Of a stretch of DNA of 55,449 nt, positions 43,752-52,379 are shown in pieces. Every line of letters begins with the position of its first letter. Positions within the stretch are counted from its first letter, which is position 1. Location: the NCBI GenBank assembly GCA_034505495.1, contig JAPDQV010000023.1, forward strand, positions 1 to 55,449, read 5' to 3'. This DNA is from a candidate division KSB1 bacterium (GTDB lineage Bacteria; Zhuqueibacterota; Zhuqueibacteria; Residuimicrobiales; Krinioviventaceae). A program made the position numbers and the translations under genes. The notes beneath the pieces were generated by a model. It saw only the letters and a list, made by a program, of their open reading frames with translations, did not search any database and was not told the origin of the DNA.

Positions 43752-44819
43752 ATGATGCAAAAATCCGTTGAAAAACCAACGCTAATCGGGCTGAACGAAG
43801 CAGGATGCATCGAGCTGATGCGGCGGCTCGGCGAAAAGCCCTATCGCGGTCGTCAGCTTTACCGTTGGCTTTATCGCCGCCGTGCCGCCTCCTTTACAGA
43901 GATGACCGATCTTCCGGAGACGCTTCGGCAAAAGCTGAACGAAACGGCTGATTGGGGTCAGCTGGAACTGGTGGAACGCGATGACCGCTCCTCTTCGGGT
44001 TCGATCAAATATCTATTCCGCCTGCGCGACGGGCGCCACATCGAGAGCGTCTATATTCCGGATCCGCCGCGGTACACGGTCTGCGTTTCCTCCCAGGCAG
44101 GATGCGGCTTGAACTGCCGCTTCTGCGCCACGGCCCGGCTCGGCCTGCAGCGTAATCTGACGGTAGGGGAAATCGTCGAACAGGTCATGTTTATTATGCG
44201 CGATCGGCCGCAGCCGATCACCAACGTCGTCTTTATGGGCATGGGCGAACCGCTGGCAAATTATGAGCATGTGATGGAGGCGGCGGATCTGTTGAGCGAC
44301 GATAACGGCCTGGCCATCGGAGCGCGGCGCATCGTCATCTCCACCGCCGGGCTTGCCGATCAGATGATTCGCTATGCGGATGAAGGTCGAAAGTATCGAC
44401 TGGCTGTTTCTTTGAATTCGCCGTTTCAGGAGCAGCGCGCCGCTTTGATGCCGATTGCGAAACGCTTTCCCTTGGACGTTCTGCTTCAGGCCGCCGAGTA
44501 TTATGCCCGAAAGTCGCGCAAAATTCTAACGTTCGAGTACGTGCTGTTCGCCGATGTCAACGACAGCCGCGAACATGCCGAAGCTTTGAAAAGAATCGTC
44601 AAAAAAATACCGAGCAAGATCAATCTCATCCCCTATAACCCTACAACGGCGGAATTTCGCAGACCCGATGAGGAGCGGGTGAATCAATTTGCTCAATGGC
44701 TCTTGCCGCTGCATGCCGGTTTGTCGGTGCGGTGGAGCAAAGGACACGATGTGAACGCTGCCTGCGGCCAATTGGCCGGCAGACGTATAACGGAGGTTCA
44801 AGCGTGCGTAAATTCGTGA
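43752..44819 (+). CDS. rlmN: 23S rRNA (adenine-C2)-methyltransferase
   Basis: Radical-SAM methyltransferase for A2503 of 23S rRNA and A37 of some tRNAs. 355 residues (354 if translation starts at the second ATG, 43755). The [4Fe-4S] cluster cysteines are Cys118, Cys122 and Cys125 (CGLNCRFC). The methyl-carrying cysteine is in AACGQLAG near the C-terminus, and the conserved VFMGMGEPLANY and IVISTAGL are present. Divergent from moxR. The 3' end overlaps the next gene. Confidence 0.96.
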   Translation: MMQKSVEKPTLIGLNEAGCIELMRRLGEKPYRGRQLYRWLYRRRAASFTEMTDLPETLRQKLNETADWGQLELVERDDRSSSGSIKYLFRLRDGRHIESVYIPDPPRYTVCVSSQAGCGLNCRFCATARLGLQRNLTVGEIVEQVMFIMRDRPQPITNVVFMGMGEPLANYEHVMEAADLLSDDNGLAIGARRIVISTAGLADQMIRYADEGRKYRLAVSLNSPFQEQRAALMPIAKRFPLDVLLQAAEYYARKSRKILTFEYVLFADVNDSREHAEALKRIVKKIPSKINLIPYNPTTAEFRRPDEERVNQFAQWLLPLHAGLSVRWSKGHDVNAACGQLAGRRITEVQACVNS

Positions 44820-45295
44820 TAGGTGTGATGGGCGGGGCTCAAGTTTCTCGGCAGGATTACGATCAGGCGCGGCAGTTGGGCGAACTGATTGCCGAACAGG
44901 GTTGGATTCTGCTCAACGGCGGCCGCGATGCCGGCGTCATGCGCGCTTCAGCGGAAGGCGCAAAGCGTCGCGGCGGCCTTACGCTCGGCATCCTTCCCGG
45001 ACCCGATGCCGACGAAGCCAATCCATTCATCGATATTGCCGTGGCAACCGGCATGGGGTCGGCCCGCAACGTGATCAATGTTCTTTCCAGTGACGTCATA
45101 GTCGCTTGCCGCGGAGGCGCCGGAACCATCTCGGAGATTGCCTTGGCGCTGAAAAGCGGCAAGACCGTCATTCTGCTGGGCTGGTCGACGGCGCCGCTTT
45201 TTGCCCAAGAAGCGGAGGAGGGCAGACTCGTGACGGTAGAGACGCCGCAGGCCTGCATCGAAACGATCCGGCGGATGGTCAAAAGACTGAGCTAA
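44804..45295 (+). CDS. SLOG/TIGR00725-family nucleotide-binding protein
   Basis: 163-residue Rossmann-type protein of the LOG/DprA-like superfamily. N-terminal VIGVMGGAQVS, then LLNGGRDAGVMRASAEGAKR, and the nucleotide-binding ACRGGAGTISEIALAL. Members are often mis-named lysine decarboxylase; function is unknown, possibly nucleotide sensing. The GTG start at 44804 has GGAGG seven nt upstream and overlaps the rlmN end by 16 bp in another frame. Its 3' end overlaps the opposing gene by 4 bp. Confidence 0.82.
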   Translation: MRKFVIGVMGGAQVSRQDYDQARQLGELIAEQGWILLNGGRDAGVMRASAEGAKRRGGLTLGILPGPDADEANPFIDIAVATGMGSARNVINVLSSDVIVACRGGAGTISEIALALKSGKTVILLGWSTAPLFAQEAEEGRLVTVETPQACIETIRRMVKRLS

Positions 45296-45816
45296 GGGGT
45301 GCGCGGCATTTGCGCAACCTTGTTCTCCAGCTCGGCAAGACGCAACTTAAGTTGTCGAATCTGCTCCTTCTGATCGTTGTCGCAAGTCGTCATGGTTTTG
45401 GCGTACGCGGCCAATTGCTGCTCCAGCTGCTTGGCCGTCTCCTCCAACTGCGCCGCGCGATTTTCGAGCTTGGTCATCCTGATCGAAAGACTTTGATCCA
45501 GGTGGTCGAGATTCTTTTTGACATGTGAGGCTGTAAAGCGCAAATTCGATGCTTTACCGGTCAGTTCGTCCAACGATTCCTTCAGCTTTGCGAGCTCTTC
45601 ACGACCTTGGCGCGTCTGCTGGTCGATCTCGTTCGTCTTTTCCTGCAGCAGCTGAATCGAGTCGTCCAGCTCTTTGAATTTGGCGACTTGTGCTTGGCGA
45701 AAAATCGGTTGAGAAAGAAGGTAGGAACCGGCAAGACCGGCAACGAACCCAATGATGGCACAGGCAGTCAGCACGATAACGATGCCGTACCCTTTGCTCA
45801 AGGTTTTTTCTTCCAT
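45292..45816 (-). CDS. membrane-anchored coiled-coil protein, function unknown
   Basis: 174 residues: a short cytoplasmic start, one transmembrane helix at about 10-33 (GIVIVLTACAIIGFVAGLAG), then a nearly continuous heptad-rich coiled coil to about residue 168 (for example TKLENRAAQLEETAKQLEQQ). A single Cys sits in TTCDND. Comparable to small envelope spacer or division/chemotaxis accessory proteins, but no family recognised. GAGG lies upstream of the ATG. Monocistronic. Confidence 0.65.
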   Translation of the reverse strand: MEEKTLSKGYGIVIVLTACAIIGFVAGLAGSYLLSQPIFRQAQVAKFKELDDSIQLLQEKTNEIDQQTRQGREELAKLKESLDELTGKASNLRFTASHVKKNLDHLDQSLSIRMTKLENRAAQLEETAKQLEQQLAAYAKTMTTCDNDQKEQIRQLKLRLAELENKVAQMPRTP

Positions 45817-45905
45817 AATACCTGCCTCTTGCTAAGCATTACAAAAAAAGCATATCAAAATCTTGTCAAAGAAGCAAACACTTTTTTAACATTTTTCGAT
45901 AACAC

Positions 45906-45935
45906 TTGAACAATTGCCCCCAATTGACTTATATT
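45906..45935 (+). promoter_or_regulatory. predicted promoter of the ior operon
   Basis: TTGAAC (45906-45911), 18-bp spacer, TATATT (45930-45935). This leaves a leader of about 305-310 nt before iorA, unusually long for this window. Confidence 0.5.
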
Positions 45936-46250
45936 CACTGCGTCAGTTTCCTTGGGGGAAGGCGCGGACATCTCCGATGGGTCGTATAATCGGCTGGAAA
46001 AAAAGCACTAGACCCTTTAAGCCGGTTGATACCGGTCGATAAGAATCGATCTTGAGACAAAAGTAGAATTTTTAACCGGCAACTATGAAATCGGGGTGCC
46101 TGCGAGTTGTTTGGTGTTTGGCACGGCAATTCTCTGTTGTTTTTCAGCTTATTTCGTCTATCTTTCGTAAGAGAACACCTCGTCGATCGGATGATGCAGA
46201 ATTGGATAAAAATAAATCGGAAGCAAATCACGCGAGATAACGGAGGTTGA
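45936..46250 (+). other. long leader of iorA with competing hairpins
   Basis: No ORF. Local hairpins CCGGT-TGAT-ACCGG (46022-46035) and TCGAT-AAGA-ATCGA (46036-46049) are adjacent. GCCGGTT (46021-46027) can instead pair with AACCGGC (46074-46080), which follows an ATTTTT run. The two foldings exclude each other, as in an attenuator. I do not recognise a known riboswitch class. iorA has its own GGAGG near 46241. Confidence 0.4.
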
Positions 46251-47987
46251 ATGAAAAGGCTGTTTTCCGGGAACGAAGCGGTAGCGCGCGGTGCGTTTGA
46301 GGCCGGCGTGCAGGTGGCCGCCGCTTATCCCGGCACCCCAAGCACGGAAATTTTAGAAAATATTGCTCAATATCCGCAAATCTATGCCGAGTGGTCGGTC
46401 AATGAAAAGGTCGCTTTTGAGGTTGCCTACGGCGCTGCGGTTGCCGGCAAACGGGCGCTGGCGGCAATGAAGCACGTCGGTGTTAACGTTGCTTCGGATG
46501 CCCTTATGACCGCTGCCTATGCCGGCGTCAACGCAGGTATGGTATTGGTCTCTGCCGATGACCCCGGCATGCACAGCTCCCAAAACGAACAGGACAATCG
46601 TTATTTTGCCCGTTTTGCCCAGATTCCCATGCTGGAGCCTTCATCCAGCGCTGAAGCCAAAGCGTTTGCCAAGCTTGCGTTCGAGATCAGTGAGGCTTTC
46701 GATACGCCGATCATGCTGCGCATGACGACCCGAATCTGCCACGGTCGAGGCGTCGTCGAACTGGAAGAGCCGCAGCCTGTCAGGACACGACCGTACGTAA
46801 AAGATCCGCAAAAGTACGTCATGATGCCCGCAAATGCACGCGTGCGCAGGACGGTTCTTTTGGAACGCATGCGCCGCTTGGCTGAATATTCGGAAACCAC
46901 ACCGCTGAATCGCGTCGAAGAGGGCGATGCAGAGATCGGCATCATTACCGCAGGCGTCAGTTATACATATGCGCGCGAGGTCTTTCCGAACGCTTCCTTT
47001 CTCAAGCTCGGCATGACCAACCCTTTGCCGATGCGCAAGATCGCCGAATTCATCAGCCGACATCGTCAAGTGTACGTCATCGAAGAGCTTGAACCGTTTA
47101 TGGAAGAACAGATCAAAGCGGCGGGACTAAATGTCCGCGGCACCGATCTGCAGTCCACGGCCGGAGAGCTGTCGCCGGATGTTCTGCGCCGCCGTTTTTT
47201 CGGGACAGTACCGAAAAAAGCGGCAGGCAATGATTTGCCGGCGCGTCCGCCCGTAATGTGTGCAGGCTGCCCCCATCGGGCCGTGTTTTCGGTTCTTCGC
47301 AAGCACCGTGCGGTTGTCAGCAGTGATATCGGCTGCTACACTTTGGGCGCTTTGCAGCCGCTCAATGCCATCGATTCGGTGTTGTGTATGGGCGCTTCCA
47401 TCGGCATGGCCCAAGGATATGCCCGCGTGCTCGAACCCGATCGCCCCGTCGTTGCGGTGCTCGGCGATTCGACGTTCATTCATGCCGGCATTCCGGCTTT
47501 GGTGAATGCCGTTTACAACCGCGTCAAAATGACCGTGGTTATTCTGGACAATCGAATTACGGCCATGACCGGCCATCAGGAAAATCCAGCAAGCGGCAAA
47601 ACGCTGCAGGGAGAGCAGGTCCCGGTCTTTGATTTCGAAGCTGTGGCGCGCGCCGTAGGTGCTGCCTACGTCCGCACCGTCGATCCGATCGAAACTGAGG
47701 CTCTCGAACGAGCGATCGGCGAAGCAATAGCCTGCGACGGCGTGTCGGTAATCATCGCGTCGCGGCCCTGCGCTCTGGTGGATCGGCATCAATACACCGG
47801 CGTCATGATGATCGACAAAGACACCTGCAGTGAATGCAGGCTCTGTCTGCGCATCGGTTGCCCGGCAATGAGTCTTCGTGACGGCTCGGTGGTCATTAAC
47901 CCCGATCTCTGTTTCGGCTGCAGCTTGTGCAGTCAGATTTGTCCCAAGGAATCCATTCATCGAACCCGAGTTAATGTGGAAGGATAA
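46251..47987 (+). CDS. iorA: indolepyruvate ferredoxin oxidoreductase, alpha subunit
   Basis: 578-residue ThDP and iron-sulfur enzyme subunit that interconverts aryl-pyruvates and aryl-acetyl-CoA with ferredoxin. N-terminal pyrimidine-binding domain (GNEAVARGAFEAGVQVAAAY, AAYPGTPSTEI), ThDP-binding domain with GDSTFIHAG. The C-terminal ferredoxin domain carries two cysteine clusters, CSECRLCLRIGCP and CFGCSLCSQICP. Oxygen-sensitive; indicates anaerobic metabolism. Two nt from iorB. Confidence 0.95.
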   Translation: MKRLFSGNEAVARGAFEAGVQVAAAYPGTPSTEILENIAQYPQIYAEWSVNEKVAFEVAYGAAVAGKRALAAMKHVGVNVASDALMTAAYAGVNAGMVLVSADDPGMHSSQNEQDNRYFARFAQIPMLEPSSSAEAKAFAKLAFEISEAFDTPIMLRMTTRICHGRGVVELEEPQPVRTRPYVKDPQKYVMMPANARVRRTVLLERMRRLAEYSETTPLNRVEEGDAEIGIITAGVSYTYAREVFPNASFLKLGMTNPLPMRKIAEFISRHRQVYVIEELEPFMEEQIKAAGLNVRGTDLQSTAGELSPDVLRRRFFGTVPKKAAGNDLPARPPVMCAGCPHRAVFSVLRKHRAVVSSDIGCYTLGALQPLNAIDSVLCMGASIGMAQGYARVLEPDRPVVAVLGDSTFIHAGIPALVNAVYNRVKMTVVILDNRITAMTGHQENPASGKTLQGEQVPVFDFEAVARAVGAAYVRTVDPIETEALERAIGEAIACDGVSVIIASRPCALVDRHQYTGVMMIDKDTCSECRLCLRIGCPAMSLRDGSVVINPDLCFGCSLCSQICPKESIHRTRVNVEG

Positions 47988-47989
47988 CC

Positions 47990-48583
47990 ATGGCGGAAAC
48001 CATAAATGTGTTGATTGTCGGTGTCGGCGGCCAAGGAATCGTGGCGGCAAGCAATGTGCTGGCAAATGCCGCCCTTGCGGCAGGATGTGACGTGAAACAG
48101 AGCGAGGTGCACGGCATGGCGCAGCGGGGCGGAGCAGTGAGCAGCCATGTCCGTTTCGGTACTGCCGTTCATTCACCCGTTATTCCGCTCGGCGAAGCTC
48201 AGTTTCTGCTGTCCTTCGAAAAATTAGAGACGCTGCGCTGGCTCGATTATTTGGCTGATGATGCAATGGTCATTGTCAACGATTATCGCATCGATCCGAT
48301 CACCGTCGCGGGTGGAAAGGCGGAATATCCGGCGGACATCGAGTCGAGGCTGGCAAGCAGCGGTTACGGCACTTTATTGATCGACGGCATGAAAAAGGCG
48401 GAAGCGGCGGGAAACTTTAAGAGCGTCAATATGGTGCTGCTGGGGGTACTGGCTGCCCGGCTCGATCTTCCGATCGATACCTGGAAGAGCGCGATCTCCA
48501 GGCGGTTTTCTGGTGAAACGTTTGCAGTCAATTGGCGCGCTTTCGAGCTCGGACGAGCGGCGGGCTTGAACGCGGAACCGTGA
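47990..48583 (+). CDS. iorB: indolepyruvate ferredoxin oxidoreductase, beta subunit
   Basis: 197-residue gamma-type domain subunit (2-oxoacid:acceptor oxidoreductase catalytic domain). VGVGGQGIVAASNVLANAAL, the conserved VKQSEVHGMAQRGGAVSSHV and the fold VLLGVLAARLDLP are diagnostic. Partner of IorA, 2 nt downstream. Confidence 0.95.
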   Translation: MAETINVLIVGVGGQGIVAASNVLANAALAAGCDVKQSEVHGMAQRGGAVSSHVRFGTAVHSPVIPLGEAQFLLSFEKLETLRWLDYLADDAMVIVNDYRIDPITVAGGKAEYPADIESRLASSGYGTLLIDGMKKAEAAGNFKSVNMVLLGVLAARLDLPIDTWKSAISRRFSGETFAVNWRAFELGRAAGLNAEP

Positions 48584-48606
48584 ACCTATAGGGTGAGGAG
48601 AAGACT

Positions 48607-49902
48607 ATGAAGTATATCGTCGAGTACATTGATCCCGAATTGTTGTATCGGCTGCAACTGGAGCGGCTGCGCGACGTGGCTTTACGGCTATACCAGCACG
48701 TGCCGTACTACCGCGGCGCTTTCGACGCCATCGGCATGAAGCCGCAGGATATTAAATCGCTCGATGACCTGCAGCATCTGCCGTTGACCGACAAGGAAAC
48801 GCTGCGCACCAACTATCCTTTCGGCATGTTTGCGGTGCCGATGAAGCAGGTCAAGGAAATCCATGCATCGTCCGGCACCACCGGCAAACCGACGGTCGTG
48901 GCCTATACCGAGCACGACATTCGCGTCTGGTCCGAGGTGATGGCGCGCAGCATTTATGCCGTGGGCGGTCGAGATGACGACATTATTCAAAACGCCTACG
49001 GTTACGGCCTGTTCACCGGCGGTCTCGGCGTTCATTACGGTTCGCTCGACCTGGGAGCGACCGTCGTGCCCATCTCTTCCGGCGGCTCGAAGCGGCAGCT
49101 TCAGCTCATGCAGGATTTTCAGACCACCATCCTCACCTGCACGCCTTCTTATGCCATTTATTTGGCCGAAATCGCCGAGTCTGAGGGTATCGATCCGCGC
49201 AAAAGCTCGCTGCGCATCGGAATTCACGGCGCCGAGCCGTGGAGCGAAGAGATGCGGCGCCAGATTGAAGAAAAGTGGGACATCAAGGCTTACGACATTT
49301 ACGGGCTTTCCGAGATCATCGGCCCGGGCGTGGCGGTCGAATGCGTGGGACAAGACGGACTGCACATTTGGGCTGATCATTTCCTGCCCGAAGTCCTTGA
49401 TCCCAAGACCGGCAAGCCGGTGCCGGAAGGGCAGGACGGCATGCTGGTCATTACCACCCTAACCAAAGAGGCGACGCCGTTTTTGCGCTATGCAACCAAA
49501 GACATCGTCAGCATGACCACGGGCAAGTGCCCCCATTGCGGCCGCACCATGCCGCGCATCAGCCGCATCAAAGGCCGCACCGACGACATGCTCATCATTC
49601 GCGGCATCAACGTTTTCCCCTCTCAGATCGAGTCGGTTTTGCTTTCCATGGAAGAAACCGAACCGCATTACCAGCTCGTCGTCACGCGGGAGGGTGCGCT
49701 TGACAGCCTCGAAGTCCAAGTGGAAGTCAACGAAAAGTTCTTTTCCGATGAGATTCGCGCCCTGGAGGCGCTGACCAAGCGAATCAAGGAGGAGATCGAA
49801 AGCGTGCTGTCGATTTCCGTCAACGTCAAACTGGTAGAACCAAAGACTCTCGCACGCAGCGAGGGCAAAGCCAAACGCGTCATCGATCTGCGCAACATCT
49901 GA
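48607..49902 (+). CDS. paaK: phenylacetate-CoA ligase (first copy)
   Basis: 431-residue ANL-family ligase forming aryl-acetyl-CoA with ATP. Motifs: [14 protein letters not shown] (P-loop), [15 protein letters not shown] (A5 region), and [11 protein letters not shown] with the C-terminal lysine in [11 protein letters not shown]. It lies 23 nt after iorB behind GAGGAG. A cysteine cluster CPHCGR is in the [11 protein letters not shown] segment, as in most PaaK. Substrate may be phenylacetate, indoleacetate or hydroxyphenylacetate. Confidence 0.93.
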   Translation: MKYIVEYIDPELLYRLQLERLRDVALRLYQHVPYYRGAFDAIGMKPQDIKSLDDLQHLPLTDKETLRTNYPFGMFAVPMKQVKEIHASSGTTGKPTVVAYTEHDIRVWSEVMARSIYAVGGRDDDIIQNAYGYGLFTGGLGVHYGSLDLGATVVPISSGGSKRQLQLMQDFQTTILTCTPSYAIYLAEIAESEGIDPRKSSLRIGIHGAEPWSEEMRRQIEEKWDIKAYDIYGLSEIIGPGVAVECVGQDGLHIWADHFLPEVLDPKTGKPVPEGQDGMLVITTLTKEATPFLRYATKDIVSMTTGKCPHCGRTMPRISRIKGRTDDMLIIRGINVFPSQIESVLLSMEETEPHYQLVVTREGALDSLEVQVEVNEKFFSDEIRALEALTKRIKEEIESVLSISVNVKLVEPKTLARSEGKAKRVIDLRNI

Positions 49903-49945
49903 GGCGAGATGAACTTTATTGAACCATAATCGTGAGGGCCATGAC

Positions 49946-50377
49946 ATGCAGGTCAGACAAATTTCAGTGTTTATGGAAAACCGCGCCGGCCGATTGATGG
50001 AGATCACCGGCATCCTTGCGCAGGCCGGCATCAATCTTCGCGCCCTGTCTCTGGCGGATACCTCGGATTTCGGCATTCTTCGCATCATTGTCGACAAGCC
50101 GGACAAGGCTGTCGACATTCTGCGCCGCTCCGGTTTCACAATCAGAGAGAACGTGGTGATTGCTGCCGTCATCGAAGATCGCCCGGGCGGGCTGTATCAA
50201 ATTCTCAAGGTGCTGGCCGATGCCGGTATAAGCATCGAATATATGTACGGCTTTTTAGGCAAGCACGAGCACGAGGCGGTCATGATCATACGCGTCGAAG
50301 AGATGGAACGCGCCATCGAAGTGCTGCTCGAGGCCAATGTTACGCTGCTCAAAGGCGAGCAGATCTATACCATGTAA
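49946..50377 (+). CDS. double ACT-domain protein
   Basis: 143 residues composed of two ACT domains, about 1-70 (VFMENRAGRLMEITGILAQA) and 71-143 (VIEDRPGGLYQILKVLADAG). ACT domains bind amino acids. The ATG at 49946 has GAGGG 7 nt upstream; an in-frame TTG further up lacks one. Located between two PaaK genes and after iorAB, it probably senses aromatic amino acids or related acids to tune this pathway. Similar genes accompany Ior/PaaK in other anaerobes, from memory. Confidence 0.88.
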   Translation: MQVRQISVFMENRAGRLMEITGILAQAGINLRALSLADTSDFGILRIIVDKPDKAVDILRRSGFTIRENVVIAAVIEDRPGGLYQILKVLADAGISIEYMYGFLGKHEHEAVMIIRVEEMERAIEVLLEANVTLLKGEQIYTM

Positions 50378-50441
50378 GCGGAAAATCCGATAAATTTTCC
50401 TCGCCCTCGGTGCGGGGCAAGTCAACAAAAGGAGAAGCGGT

Positions 50442-51746
50442 TTGCTCTACTGGAATCAGGCGGAAGAAACTCGTTCCCGCGACGAACTGCAGCAGATTCA
50501 ACTGCAGCGTCTGCAAAAAACTTTGCAGCTCGTTTATGAAAACGTGCCGTTTTATCAGGAACGGTTCAAGACCATCGGCGCCGAGCCGCAAGATTTCAAA
50601 AGCCTGGAAGATTTCTTCAAGTTCCCTTTTACCACCAAAGCCGACATGCAGTCCACCTATCCCTACGGCATGTTTGCTGCGCCCATGGAAGAGATCGTGC
50701 GGCTGCACGCCTCGTCGGGCACAACCGGTCGCCCGACGGTGGTCGGCTATACCCGCAACGATTTGGATACCTGGTCGGATTTGGTGGCGCGCCTCCTGAC
50801 CGCAGCCGGTGTAACCAAAAAGGATATCGTCCAGGTGGCCTTTGGTTACGGATTGTTTACCGGCGGCTTTGGTCTGCATTACGGCATCGAGCGGGTCGGC
50901 GCCACTGTGATTCCGGTTTCTTCCGGAAACACAGACCGCCAGCTGCAGGTGATGTCCGAGTTCGGCGTGACGGTACTGGTCTCGACGCCCAGCTATGCCG
51001 TTTACTTGGGGGAGATTTTGGAGGAAAAGAGAATCCCCCTCGACTCGCTCAAGCTGCGCGTCGGCTGTTTCGGCGCCGAGCCGTGGACCGAGGCGATGCG
51101 CGGCGAAATCGAACGGCGGCTCGGCATCATCGCCACGGACAATTACGGCCTGAGCGAAGTCATGGGACCAGGTGTCTCTTTTGAGTGCGTCCACAAGAAC
51201 GGCATGCATATCAGCGAGGACCATTTCATCGCCGAAATCATTGATCCGGAAACCGGCGCGCCGCTGCCTATGGGCGAGTATGGAGAGTTGGTGTTGACCA
51301 CTCTGACCAAAGAGGGCATTCCGCTGCTCCGCTACCGAACCCGCGACATAACCAAATTGACTGCGGAACCCTGCCCGTGCGGCAGAACCTTCGTGCGCAT
51401 GTCCAAGCCGCGCGGCCGCACCGACGACATGCTGATTATTCGCGGCGTCAATATCTTTCCTTCTCAAGTGGAAGCCGTTCTCGTAGAGATGGAAGAGACC
51501 GAGCCGCACTTTCAGCTGATTGTTCGCCGCGAAGGCGCGCTCGATACTCTGGAAATCCGTGCCGAACTCAACGAGGCCTATTTTTCCGATGAGATGCGCG
51601 TCATGCATCAATTGGAAGAAAAGATCAAAACCAAGATCCGTAACGCCATCGGCGTTTCGGCAAAAATAACTTTGGTGGAACCCAAAACGCTGGAAAGAAC
51701 GACCGGCAAAGCCAAAAGGGTTATCGATCTGCGCGAATATCTTTGA
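50442..51746 (+). CDS. paaK: phenylacetate-CoA ligase (second copy)
   Basis: 434-residue paralogue of the gene at 48607: [51 protein letters not shown]. Starts at TTG 50442 with GGAG seven nt upstream ([12 protein letters not shown]). The two ligases look roughly half-identical by eye and differ at many positions outside the motifs, so differing aryl-acid specificity is plausible. 64 nt after the ACT gene. Confidence 0.92.
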   Translation: MLYWNQAEETRSRDELQQIQLQRLQKTLQLVYENVPFYQERFKTIGAEPQDFKSLEDFFKFPFTTKADMQSTYPYGMFAAPMEEIVRLHASSGTTGRPTVVGYTRNDLDTWSDLVARLLTAAGVTKKDIVQVAFGYGLFTGGFGLHYGIERVGATVIPVSSGNTDRQLQVMSEFGVTVLVSTPSYAVYLGEILEEKRIPLDSLKLRVGCFGAEPWTEAMRGEIERRLGIIATDNYGLSEVMGPGVSFECVHKNGMHISEDHFIAEIIDPETGAPLPMGEYGELVLTTLTKEGIPLLRYRTRDITKLTAEPCPCGRTFVRMSKPRGRTDDMLIIRGVNIFPSQVEAVLVEMEETEPHFQLIVRREGALDTLEIRAELNEAYFSDEMRVMHQLEEKIKTKIRNAIGVSAKITLVEPKTLERTTGKAKRVIDLREYL

Positions 51747-51778
51747 CGGTTAATCAGCTTGAGACAGGGAGGCGCCCC

Positions 51779-52192
51779 ATGACTTCCGATGAAATCATCG
51801 CCTATATGCAGGCGAACGATCGCTTCGCCGCGGCGAACGGCATCCGACTGGTGGAGGCTTCGCCCGGCCGCGCGGTTGCCGAGATGGAAGTTGCGGCCTC
51901 GCACTTGAACGCCGTCGGCGTCGTGCACGGCGGCGCTCTGTTTGCTTTGGCCGATTTCAGCTTTGCGGTGGCCTGCAATTGCGGCGGCACGCTCTCCTTG
52001 GCCGTCAATACCACGATGAATTTTGTTCGTCCGGTCACAGCCGGCATATTGCGCGCCGTTTGTGAGCAAGTTGCAGACGGCAAACTGGCAAGCTACCAGG
52101 CAAAAATATTTGACCAAGAAGGGCAAGTGATTGCGCTTTTTACCGGCCTGGCTTACCGAAAAAAGGAATCTTTTCCCTTCTCGCCAAGATAG
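51779..52192 (+). CDS. PaaI-like hotdog thioesterase
   Basis: 137-residue hotdog-fold acyl-CoA thioesterase. The active-site motif is VVHGGALFALADFSF, with the catalytic Asp in LADFS and the oxyanion His in VHGG; then LSLAVNTTMNFVRP. Likely releases CoA from aryl-acetyl-CoA when it accumulates. Start at ATG 51779, 6 nt after GGGAGG. A longer reading from TTG 51743 would overlap paaK by 4 bp but has no ribosome-binding site. Confidence 0.88.
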   Translation: MTSDEIIAYMQANDRFAAANGIRLVEASPGRAVAEMEVAASHLNAVGVVHGGALFALADFSFAVACNCGGTLSLAVNTTMNFVRPVTAGILRAVCEQVADGKLASYQAKIFDQEGQVIALFTGLAYRKKESFPFSPR

Positions 52193-52379
52193 TTCTTGTT
52201 CTTTTATTGAACTTTTTGTAAGGTTTCCCCGTTTTAGTTTCGCATTTTATCCGTCTCGAGTGAAAATTCGGAGGGGGAACTCTATTGCGAAGAACAATGT
52301 AATTTCTCCTACTTGAAACGCCGCCGAAAGGGACAATCGGCGGTACGCCGATCAAGCGAGCAGAGAAAGCGAGGTGGTT
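52193..52379 (+). other. mgtE leader with competing hairpins
   Basis: No ORF. CCGCCGA (52321-52327) pairs perfectly with TCGGCGG (52337-52343), loop AAGGGACAA. The same right arm can instead form CGGCG-GTA-CGCCG (52338-52350). A weaker ATTG/CAAT hairpin lies nearer the 5' end. GAGG at 52371 serves mgtE. It does not match the M-box or Mn (yybP-ykoY) riboswitch consensus as I know them. No clear promoter found. Confidence 0.4.

Noticed and set aside
44804..45295. Lysine decarboxylase function for the SLOG-family protein
   Set aside because: This is a historic mis-annotation of the LOG family; the sequence only supports a nucleotide-binding Rossmann-type fold.
46081..46120. Possible T-box specifier/antiterminator in the iorA leader (GGGGTGCCTGCG)
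   Set aside because: It lacks the conserved AGGGTGGNACCGCG bulge and a following terminator, and T-boxes are largely a Gram-positive feature.
50349..51611. A 420-codon minus-strand open frame opposite the second paaK
   Set aside because: Antisense to a clear ligase gene, no domain or ribosome-binding site; judged spurious. The similar frames at 22726-23991, 31764-32753 and 47127-48176 are rejected for the same reason.
52193..52379. M-box or Mn (yybP-ykoY) riboswitch upstream of mgtE
   Set aside because: The conserved sequence blocks of either class are not present; only generic hairpins remain.
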